Assembly (NCBI RefSeq): GCF_017592395.1
Contig: NZ_JAGFOU010000005.1
Span: forward strand, 1 to 64,000
Reading direction: 5' to 3'
Length of the DNA: 64,000 nt
Origin: Actinomyces bowdenii
GTDB lineage: Bacteria > Actinomycetota > Actinomycetes > Actinomycetales > Actinomycetaceae
In this document: positions 57,436 through 64,000 of the stretch, piece by piece
Position numbering within the stretch: the stretch's first letter is position 1
How the letters are laid out: each line of letters begins with the position of its first letter
The notes under the pieces: generated by a model
What the model was told of the DNA's origin: nothing
The model's input: only the letters and a program-made list of their open reading frames with translations
The model's database searches: none
Translations under genes and position numbers: made by a program

Positions 57436-58620
57436 TCAGATCCCCCGGGCGGAGAGCACCCCGTCGATGGCCCGCAGCTCATCGAGCACCTCGGGCAGGA
57501 TCTCGCCCTCGACGTCGACCAGGGTCACCGCCAGCTCGCCACGGGACTTGTTGAGCAGGTTGGCGATGTTCTGGCCGTGCTGGGCCACGATGGTGGAGAC
57601 CTGGCCCACCATGTTGGGCACGTTGCGGTTGACGATGACCAATCGGCGGGTGCCCTCCTGCCGGGCCATGACCGCCTCGGGGAAGTTCACGGAGTTGTGC
57701 ACCTGCCCGTCCTCCAGGAACCCGCGCAGGGAGTCCACCGCCATGATCGCGCAGTTGCGCTCGGCCTCCTTGGTGGAGGCGCCCAGGTGGGGCAGGGAGA
57801 TGCACTTGGGGTGCTTGTGGACGGCGGTGGAGGGGAAGTCGCAGACGTATCCGCGCAGGGAGCCCTCGTCCAGGGCGGCCACGACGGCGTCGGTGTCCAC
57901 GATCTCGGCCCGGGCGAAGTTGAGCAGCACGGCGGTGTCCTTCATCAGGGCGATCCGCTGGGTGCTCACCAGCCCGCGGGTGGCGGGGATGAGGGGCACG
58001 TGGACGGTGAGGATGTCGGCGCGGGAGAAGACCTCCTCGATGGAGGAGGCCCGCTCCACCTCGGCACTCATGTGCCAGGCGTGCTCCACGGAGATCCCCG
58101 GGTCGAAGCCGACGACGTTGAGCCCCAGGCCCAGGGCGGCGTTGGCCACCTGCACCCCGATGGCGCCCAGGCCGATGACGCCCAGGGTGCGCCCCGGCAG
58201 CTCGAAGCCGACGAACTGCTTCTTGCCGGCCTCGACCGCTTTGGCGATCTCGGCGTCGTCGCCCGGAAGCTCGTGGGCGAAGCGGGCGGCGGGGATGAGG
58301 TTGCGCGAGGCGATGAACAGGCCCGCCAGCACCAGCTCCTTGACGGCGTTGGCGTTGGCTCCCGGGGTGTTGAACACGGGGATGCCGCGGTGGGTGAGCT
58401 CCTCGACCGGGATGTTGTTGGTCCCGGCGCCGGCGCGGGCGACGGCCAGCACCGAGTCGCCGATCGGGGTGCCGTGGAGCTTGGCCGAGCGCACCAGGAG
58501 GGCATCGGGCCCCTCAACCGATCCCCCCACCTCGTAGAGCTCGTCGGGCAGGCGGGACAGGCCCTTGCCGGAGATGGCGTTGAGGGTGCGGATGCGGAAC
58601 TTCTGCGGGGTCTCGCTCAT
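57436..58620 (-). CDS. serA: D-3-phosphoglycerate dehydrogenase
   Basis: The product has 394 residues, the shorter SerA form. The substrate domain starts KFRIRTLNAISGKGLSRLP. The NAD site is LGVIGLGAIGVQVANAALGLGLNVVGFDP, and the catalytic Arg/Glu/His triad is in VARAGAGTNNIP, CDFPSTA and LPHLGASTKEAE. A C-terminal ACT domain (RRLVIVNRNVPNMVGQVSTIVAQHGQNI) probably senses serine. It catalyses the first step of serine synthesis. It follows serC after 2 bases, so the two form one operon. Confidence 0.94.
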   Translation of the reverse strand: MSETPQKFRIRTLNAISGKGLSRLPDELYEVGGSVEGPDALLVRSAKLHGTPIGDSVLAVARAGAGTNNIPVEELTHRGIPVFNTPGANANAVKELVLAGLFIASRNLIPAARFAHELPGDDAEIAKAVEAGKKQFVGFELPGRTLGVIGLGAIGVQVANAALGLGLNVVGFDPGISVEHAWHMSAEVERASSIEEVFSRADILTVHVPLIPATRGLVSTQRIALMKDTAVLLNFARAEIVDTDAVVAALDEGSLRGYVCDFPSTAVHKHPKCISLPHLGASTKEAERNCAIMAVDSLRGFLEDGQVHNSVNFPEAVMARQEGTRRLVIVNRNVPNMVGQVSTIVAQHGQNIANLLNKSRGELAVTLVDVEGEILPEVLDELRAIDGVLSARGI

Positions 58621-58622
58621 GA

Positions 58623-59702
58623 TCAGGCCCTGGTCCTCTCGAAGTCGGTCATGTAGTCGATGAGGGCTCGCACGCCCTCGATGGGCATGGCGTTGTAGAT
58701 GGAGGCCCGCATGCCGCCCACGGAGCGGTGCCCCTTGAGATTGGTCAGGCCGGCGTCCTGGGCCCCGGCGAGGAACTCGGCGTCCAGGGCTGGGTCGGCC
58801 AGGGTGAAGGGGATGTTCATCCAGGACCGCGAGCGCTCCTCGACGGGGTTGGTGTAGAGGTCGGAGTCGTCGATGGCGCTGTACAGGAGGCCGGCCTTGG
58901 CGAGATTGCGCTCGCCCATGGCGGCCAGGCCGCCGCCGTCCTCGATCCAGTGGGCGATGAGGCCCAGCAGGTAGATGGCGAAGGTGGGCGGGGTGTTGAG
59001 CATGGAGTCCGCGGCGGCCATCCGGGTGTAGTCCAGCACACCGGGGGTGGTGGGGCGGGCGCGGCCCAGGAGGTCCTCGCGCACGATGACGACGGCCAGG
59101 CCGGAGGGCCCCATGTTCTTCTGGGCGCCGGCGTAGATGAGGCCGAAGCGGCTCACGTCCAGGGGCCGGGACAGGATCGTGGAGGAGAAGTCGGCGACGA
59201 GGGGGGCCTCGACGTCGGGGATCCCGGGGAACTCCACCCCGCCGATGGTCTCGTTGGGGGTGTAGTGCAGGTAGCGCGCGGAGGCGGGGACCTCGTAGGA
59301 GCCGGGGGCGGGGGTGGTGGTGTAGGAGGAGGCGGACTCGTCTGCGGCCACGACGACGTCGAGCCCCTGGTTGCGCGCCTCCTTGATGGCCTTGGCGGAC
59401 CACTGGCCGGTGTTGAGGTAGGCGGCCGTGTCCCCCTCGGCGGTGAGGTTCATGGGGATGGCGGCGAACTGGGCGGAGGCCCCTCCCTGGAGGAAGAGCA
59501 CCCGGTAGCCCTCGGGGATGCCCATGATGCGGCGCAGGGCCGCCTCGGCGTCGGCGGCGCAGGCCACGAAGTCCTTCCCGCGGTGGGAGACCTCCAGGAC
59601 GGACATGCCCGAGCCCGCCCAGTCGGTGAGCTCGGCGGAGGCACGCTCCAGGACGGGCAGGGGCAGCTGGGCGGGACCGGCGGAGAAGTTGTAGACGCGC
59701 AC
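58623..59702 (-). CDS. serC: Phosphoserine aminotransferase
   Basis: The GTG at 59702 begins VRVYNFSAGPAQLPLPVLERA, the standard SerC N-terminus, and gives 359 residues; the longer frame adds unrelated sequence. Other marks are VLEVSHRGKDF, YRVLFLQGGASAQFAAIPMNL, VADFSSTILSRPLDVSRFGLIYAGAQKNMGPSGLA (PLP lysine in AQKN) and GGMRASIYNAMPIEGVRALIDYM. It converts 3-phosphohydroxypyruvate to phosphoserine with glutamate. It is translated just ahead of serA. Confidence 0.94.
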   Translation of the reverse strand: MRVYNFSAGPAQLPLPVLERASAELTDWAGSGMSVLEVSHRGKDFVACAADAEAALRRIMGIPEGYRVLFLQGGASAQFAAIPMNLTAEGDTAAYLNTGQWSAKAIKEARNQGLDVVVAADESASSYTTTPAPGSYEVPASARYLHYTPNETIGGVEFPGIPDVEAPLVADFSSTILSRPLDVSRFGLIYAGAQKNMGPSGLAVVIVREDLLGRARPTTPGVLDYTRMAAADSMLNTPPTFAIYLLGLIAHWIEDGGGLAAMGERNLAKAGLLYSAIDDSDLYTNPVEERSRSWMNIPFTLADPALDAEFLAGAQDAGLTNLKGHRSVGGMRASIYNAMPIEGVRALIDYMTDFERTRA

Positions 59703-59864
59703 CCCGCCATCTTCGCCGCCCCGGCGCGGTGCGGCAATTCGGTCCCACCTGGTGAGGCGCCCAGGGCTGCGGTGCCGCACCGCGACCGCACTGGGGCCGA
59801 GCCGTGGAGGCCGGGGCCGTGATGAGAATGTGACCCGGGCAGCCCCGAATCGCTAGGCTGCCAT

Positions 59865-61454
59865 GTGTCAGTAGACCCGACCGAAGCGGGCCCCATGAAA
59901 TCACGGAACGACGGCACCCCCGCCGCGGGATCCCAGGATTCCGGGGACTCCACCAGTTCCAGCGCCTCCAGCCCCCGTCAGGGCGACCCGCAGGCCCCGG
60001 GCGCCCGTGCGCATCAGGGCCGGCGCGGCCCGTGGACCGGGCCGCGTATCGTCGTGGCCATCATGACCATCACCGCCGTCATCTGCTTCGCCGCGGGCCT
60101 GCGCGCCTGCCTGCCCCGGGAGTCGTGGATCGAGGTGGGCGCGGGGCCCTCACCCGCCTCCAACCCGCTCAAGGGGATGATGCCCTTCGCCCCGGCCGAT
60201 CCCGCTGAGGCGCCGCAGCTGGCGGAGTCCGCACCGCCCCACACGATGGAGTGGGTCTACATCCCGCTCAACGAGGTGGTCACCGGCCCCGGCGCCTATG
60301 ACTGGCGGGCCGTGGAGGACCGGCTGGAGGCCATCTCCTCACGGGGCCACCAGACGGTGCTGCGCTTCTACGTCGACTACCCCGGGCGCCCCAGCGCCCT
60401 GCCCGACTACCTCGCCGACAACGGCACGGTGCGCACGCGCTCCTACACGGTCAACGGCAATGACGGCGCCTCGGTCTCACCGGACTACAACGACCCGGAC
60501 ATGATGGAGATGCTCACCTCCTTCATCAGCGCCTTCGGCCAGGAGTACGACGGCGACCCCCGCCTGGGCTTCATCACCCAGGGCCTGGTGGGCTTCTGGG
60601 GCGAGGGGCACACCTGGCCGATGAACGGGACGCGCTCGCCCGCCAACCCCTCGGGCGAGGACTGGATGGCCACCGAGGCGAATCAGGAGGCCCTCGTGGC
60701 GGCCTGGGACGAGGCCTTCGACACCACCCCCACCCTGACGCGCTACCCGACCCCGGCCTCGGCCGAGCACGCGGTGGGCTACCACGACGACTCCTTCGGC
60801 TACGCGACCCTGGACAATGCGGACTGGCACTTCATGTCGCTGATGAAGCGGGCCGGTGCCACCGCGGTGTGGCAGACCCAGCCCATCGGCGGGGAGGTCT
60901 ACCCCGAGATCCAGGACTGCGTTCTGCTCACCCCCTCCGACTGCCCGCAGGCCGCGCGGGACATGAGCAGTGGGCGCAACTACGACGTCCCCGGATCGAT
61001 CCGGGCCACGCACGCCAGCTGGCTGATCAACAACTGGGCCTTCACCGCCCCGCTGGACTCCGCCCAGCGCGACAGGGTGCTGGAGGCCAGCAGTGCCACA
61101 GGCTACGAGCTGGCCGTCACGCGCTGGCGGATGGATGGGGAGCGGGTCGAGGTCGAGCTGACCAATCACGGGGTGGCGCCCTTCTACTACGACTGGGACC
61201 TGGAGGTCATCGCCCTCGATGACGCCGGCCAGGAGGTGGGTCGCAGCACCCTGGACGGCGATCTGCGCGCGGTGCTGCCCGGCACGGAGGTGGCCTTCTC
61301 CGGGGAGGTGTCGGGCCCGGGCGCCACCACCGTGCTGCTGCGGGCGGTCAATCCCATGGAGGGCGGGGCCCCGCTGCGCTTCGCCAGCGCCGGGCAGGAC
61401 ACCACCTGGGAGGGCTATCTGACCCTGGGGACTGCCGGGCCCCAGGAGGATTAG
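59865..61454 (+). CDS. Membrane-anchored DUF4874/DUF4832 protein, glycosidase-like
   Basis: The frame opens with GTG at 59865, 6 bases after TAGGCT (59854-59859), which would suit a leaderless transcript; ATG at 59895 is the alternative. From GTG the product has 529 residues. A Ser/Gly/Pro-rich cytoplasmic start of about 58 residues precedes one membrane segment (IVVAIMTITAVICFAAGL). The external part has NPLKGMMPFAP (DUF4874) followed by TVLRFYVDYPG, GFITQGLVGFWGEGHTWP and the DUF4832 C-terminal beta domain. The fold is predicted to be a barrel glycoside hydrolase, but the reaction is not known. Confidence 0.78.
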   Translation: MSVDPTEAGPMKSRNDGTPAAGSQDSGDSTSSSASSPRQGDPQAPGARAHQGRRGPWTGPRIVVAIMTITAVICFAAGLRACLPRESWIEVGAGPSPASNPLKGMMPFAPADPAEAPQLAESAPPHTMEWVYIPLNEVVTGPGAYDWRAVEDRLEAISSRGHQTVLRFYVDYPGRPSALPDYLADNGTVRTRSYTVNGNDGASVSPDYNDPDMMEMLTSFISAFGQEYDGDPRLGFITQGLVGFWGEGHTWPMNGTRSPANPSGEDWMATEANQEALVAAWDEAFDTTPTLTRYPTPASAEHAVGYHDDSFGYATLDNADWHFMSLMKRAGATAVWQTQPIGGEVYPEIQDCVLLTPSDCPQAARDMSSGRNYDVPGSIRATHASWLINNWAFTAPLDSAQRDRVLEASSATGYELAVTRWRMDGERVEVELTNHGVAPFYYDWDLEVIALDDAGQEVGRSTLDGDLRAVLPGTEVAFSGEVSGPGATTVLLRAVNPMEGGAPLRFASAGQDTTWEGYLTLGTAGPQED

Positions 61455-61462
61455 GCCCCCTC

Positions 61463-61523
61463 CTCGGGGAGGCCGTCAGCGCCGTCGGTGCGGGCGGGGC
61501 CGGCGGAGGCGCGCCTCCCCGAG
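61463..61523. terminator. Hairpin between convergent genes
   Basis: CTCGGGGAGGC (61463-61473) pairs with GCCTCCCCGAG (61513-61523) over 11 bases around a 39-nt GC-rich loop, between the DUF4832 gene and the - strand GH36 gene. Confidence 0.5.
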
Positions 61524-61583
61524 ACGGCCGGCGCCCCACCCGCCCCTCGACACCGGAGCCTCAGGGCCCCACCGGCCGCACCC

Positions 61584-63092
61584 TCACAGCGGATAAGGGG
61601 AGGCGCCGCCCTCGATGGCCCGGGTCAGGTCGACGATGCGCCCGCCCAGCCGGAAGCGGTAGCGCCCCAGGATCTCCAGCTCCTCCGGCTCTCGGGCCAG
61701 CCACTGGCGGACCGCGTCCCGCTCCTGCTCATCGAGCCAGGCGCTGCGGTCGGACAGGCAGCGGTACCGGCTGGCCTCGGCCACGTCGCGCAGCCACTGC
61801 ATCTGGGTGTCGTCCAGCAGGTTGCGGCGGTGCCGGAAGAAGACGACGTCGGGGTCCACGCCGATGACCTCGCCGAGCCACAGGCGGTTGATGCCCGCGT
61901 GCAGGGCGTTGCGGGCCTTGGCGTCGGACAGGTCGTCGGTGGCGTAGTTCTCCCACATGGGGGCCACGTCGGGTCCCACGCGCACGGCGTCGAGGATGCC
62001 CAGGGAGGGCATGAGCGGGGCGCCTGAGCCCAGGAGGAAGGCCTCGTCGCCGGCGGCCTCGCGCACGAGGCGCAGGCCCGCGCGGTAGGCCTCCTCCCGG
62101 TCGGCCTGCTCGTGGCGCACCCCGGGGATGGCAGCGGCGTTGATGAAGTCGAGCTTGAGGTAGGTGAAGCCCCAGTCCTCAACGATGCGCTCGATGGTCC
62201 GGCGCACATGGTCCTGAGCCGCGGGGTGGGTCAGATCCAGGGCGTGGTAGTCGCTGCCCCAGTTGGAGCCGGCCACGGCCGGGCGCCCATCGGCCTCGTG
62301 GACGAAGGCCTCGGGATGCTCGGCCAGCAGCCGCGAGCCGGGCAGGGCGATGAAGGGCGCCACCCACAGGCCCGGGCGCATGCCGGCCCGGCGGATGCGC
62401 TGGGCGGCATGCGCCATGCCGCGGCTGAAGCGGTCGTTGGCCCGCCAGTCCCCGACGGCGGCCTGCCAGCCGTCATCGATCTGCAGGGTCTCGAAGCCCA
62501 GGGCGGCGACCTGCGGGATCTCCTCATCGAGGGCCTCCTGGGAGATGCCCTCGTAGTAGGAGTACCAGGAGCACCACACGCTCTGCGCTTGGATCGGCCT
62601 GCGTCCCAGGCTCCGGGCGAGCTCGCGGGCGTAGGCGCGCAGGACGGTGGCGGCCGGGCCCGCCAGGATGACCCACTGGGCGGGCCGGCCGGTCTCGGTG
62701 AGGGCCTCCAGGGCCGCCCGGTCCACGCGCAGCCGCGGCGTGCCCCCCGTCAGGCAGCCCACGAGGAGGGCGCCGGCCTCGTCCTCCACCACCGCCAGCC
62801 AGGAGGAGTGGTGCCGCACCGGGTCGTCCCAGGCGTCGTCGTCGGCAGTGCGACGGCGCCGGTCGTTCTCGATCCGCATCGGCGCCTCGTCCAGGCACCG
62901 CCAGCCCGAGGGCGACCAGGAGTTCTGGCCGGTGCGGTAGACCTCGCCGTCACGCATGTCGTGAAGGACGCTGAGGTGCGCGGCCTCGACCCGCACCTGC
63001 GGCACCGCTGCGGAGCCGGCCTCAGGACAGGTCACGACGCCGTCGGTGGCCAGGGCGATGCTCCGGCCACCGAGCTCGATCCGGTGAATCAC
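61584..63092 (-). CDS. GH36 alpha-galactosidase-type enzyme
   Basis: The GTG at 63092 (GGAGAG seven bases upstream) begins VIHRIELGGRSIALATDG and gives 502 residues; the much longer frame is not supported. An N-terminal beta domain is followed by the barrel: VWCSWYSYYEGISQEAL, LGFETLQIDDGWQ, the nucleophile aspartate in WGFTYLKLDFINAAA, SGAPLMPSLGILDAVRVGPDVAPMW with the acid/base aspartate, and NRLWLGEVIGVDPDVVFFR. This matches the short GH36 (GalA-like) alpha-galactosidases. The product is cytoplasmic. It follows an oxidoreductase gene on the same strand, 136 bases away. Confidence 0.85.
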   Translation of the reverse strand: MIHRIELGGRSIALATDGVVTCPEAGSAAVPQVRVEAAHLSVLHDMRDGEVYRTGQNSWSPSGWRCLDEAPMRIENDRRRRTADDDAWDDPVRHHSSWLAVVEDEAGALLVGCLTGGTPRLRVDRAALEALTETGRPAQWVILAGPAATVLRAYARELARSLGRRPIQAQSVWCSWYSYYEGISQEALDEEIPQVAALGFETLQIDDGWQAAVGDWRANDRFSRGMAHAAQRIRRAGMRPGLWVAPFIALPGSRLLAEHPEAFVHEADGRPAVAGSNWGSDYHALDLTHPAAQDHVRRTIERIVEDWGFTYLKLDFINAAAIPGVRHEQADREEAYRAGLRLVREAAGDEAFLLGSGAPLMPSLGILDAVRVGPDVAPMWENYATDDLSDAKARNALHAGINRLWLGEVIGVDPDVVFFRHRRNLLDDTQMQWLRDVAEASRYRCLSDRSAWLDEQERDAVRQWLAREPEELEILGRYRFRLGGRIVDLTRAIEGGASPYPL

Positions 63093-63228
63093 GGGTGCTC
63101 TCCATTCCCTCCGCCTCAGGCGGGCCTGCCCGCCCCTGCCCCCACCCTCCCACAAGGCTCCCACCCGGGCCGCGCCGGCGGGCCGGGTCGACTGGTCGGG
63201 CGTGGGGACGGGCCGCCGCACGGGCCGC

Positions 63229-64000
63229 TCAGGCCTCCACCTGCCCCCGGGCGAAGTAGGCGGCCAGGCCCGGATCGAGCTCGGGCACGTCCCGGGGCAG
63301 GGAGCCGGAGCGCAGCGAGGCGGTGGCCAGGGCCCCGGCCGCAACCGCCTCGCGGGCCGCCACGGGCGAGGTCTCAGTGGCCCCGCCCTCGCGCGCGAAG
63401 CGCAGGAACTCATCCATGGTCCGCCGGTCAGCGCCCTCATGCCCGGCCCCCTCCTCGATGATGGGGTACTCGGCGCTGCCGCGCTCGGCGTACCCGGTGC
63501 GCCGCGTCCACACGCGCACCACCCCGCCATCGCCGTCGCCGAGGTTCTCGGCCCGCCCGCGCGTGCCGATGACCGTGTAGCTGCGCCAGTAGTCCGGGGT
63601 GAAGTGGCACTGCTGGTAGGAGGCCATCACCCCGTTGCGCATCCGCATCATGACCATGGACAGGTCCTCGACGTCGATGACGGGGTTGAGGCCGGTGACC
63701 TCATCGGCGGGCCAGTGGTTGTGGCTGAGCCAGTCCCTCATCATCATGCCCGCACTCGTCCCGGGCTCGCGGCGGGGCCGGGAGGCGTAGACCATGAGAT
63801 CGCCCATCCCCACCACGCGGGCGGTGGCCGAGCCGGCGATCCAGTGCATGACGTCGATGTCGTGGGCGGCCTTCTGGAGCAGCAGGCCCGTGACCCGGGA
63901 GCGCTCGGCGTGCCAGTCCCGGAAGTAGTAGTCCCCGCCGTTACCCACGAAGTGCCGGCACCAGATGGCCTTGACCTCGCCGATCTCGCCGCGGTCGACC
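63229..64000 (-). CDS. Gfo/Idh/MocA-family oxidoreductase, partial at window edge
   Basis: About 256 C-terminal residues are present; the frame is open through position 64000, so the N-terminal NAD-binding domain lies outside. Visible are the C-terminal domain with LLQKAAHDIDVMHWIAG (the conserved K...HD..H motif region) and MVMMRMRNGVMASYQQCHFTPDYWRSYTVIGTRGRAENLGDGDG. Such enzymes oxidise or reduce sugars and inositols with NAD(P). The adjacent alpha-galactosidase gene suggests a role with galactosides or related sugars. The substrate is not determinable. Confidence 0.85.
   Translation of the reverse strand, partial: VDRGEIGEVKAIWCRHFVGNGGDYYFRDWHAERSRVTGLLLQKAAHDIDVMHWIAGSATARVVGMGDLMVYASRPRREPGTSAGMMMRDWLSHNHWPADEVTGLNPVIDVEDLSMVMMRMRNGVMASYQQCHFTPDYWRSYTVIGTRGRAENLGDGDGGVVRVWTRRTGYAERGSAEYPIIEEGAGHEGADRRTMDEFLRFAREGGATETSPVAAREAVAAGALATASLRSGSLPRDVPELDPGLAAYFARGQVEA

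Noticed and set aside
57436-59904. A continuous - strand frame running through serC and serA
   Set aside because: The part upstream of serA is the wrong frame of serC. serC has its own frame with full motifs, so there is no fusion protein.

Overview
The window is high-GC DNA (roughly 70% G+C) whose GTG/TTG starts, AGGAG ribosome sites, leaderless-type promoters, class Ib ribonucleotide reductase, DtxR-like iron box and type VII secretion-like proteins point to an actinobacterium. The gene content (lactose and gluconate cassettes, GH13/GH36 enzymes) suggests Actinomyces or a close relative in the Actinomycetaceae. This is inferred from content, since there is no rRNA in the window.

Layout. 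1-1.7 kb: tail of an unrecognised gene set that may belong to a type VII secretion locus. 1.9-7.6 kb: lactose cassette (GPH permease, GH2 beta-galactosidase, divergent LacI regulator with two visible operators). 7.8-12.1 kb: a hypothetical protein, an iron-box-controlled Fes-like esterase, nrdF and a P-loop kinase. 12.4 kb: a 58-bp palindrome. 12.7-16.2 kb: sugar porter, gluconokinase and gluconate permease joined by 4-bp overlaps. 16.4-19.2 kb: a DASS transporter and an anchored hypothetical protein. 19.5-22.8 kb: nrdHIE followed by a DUF3800-like gene, preceded by candidate NrdR and DnaA boxes. 23.5-29.0 kb: duplicated DUF4956/VTC-polymerase gene pair plus a PF14262 lipoprotein. 29.1-31.7 kb: remnant type I-G (I-U) CRISPR-Cas locus with an 8-repeat array, intact cas2, and truncated cas1 and csb2. 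31.7-39.1 kb: GH13 glucosidase, HisC-like aminotransferase, holin-like membrane protein, a WXG100-like/hydrolase pair and a DUF817 protein. 39.2-55.8 kb: one large minus-strand catabolic cluster. 56-64 kb: MFS exporter, serC-serA, a DUF4874/DUF4832 protein, GH36 alpha-galactosidase and a partial Gfo/Idh/MocA oxidoreductase.

The 39-56 kb cluster is the most interesting region. It encodes two NCS1 permeases, allantoinase, a carbamoyltransferase, carbamate kinase, an Asp/Glu-racemase-family protein lacking its first catalytic cysteine, DUF3830, glyoxylate carboligase, a tartronate-semialdehyde-reductase-type dehydrogenase, a hydroxypyruvate-isomerase-like TIM barrel, a split transketolase, a DUF1537 kinase and a GntR/FadR regulator. 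Two copies of a palindrome related to TTAGACCTCTGAGGTCTAA lie just downstream of promoter-like elements in it. I infer a pathway that takes up allantoin or a related ureide, recovers carbamoyl phosphate as ATP, and channels glyoxylate carbon through tartronate semialdehyde/hydroxypyruvate to glycerate or, via the split transketolase, to sugar phosphates. No allantoate amidohydrolase, ureidoglycolate lyase or standard glycerate kinase is present in the window, so several steps would need unassigned enzymes.
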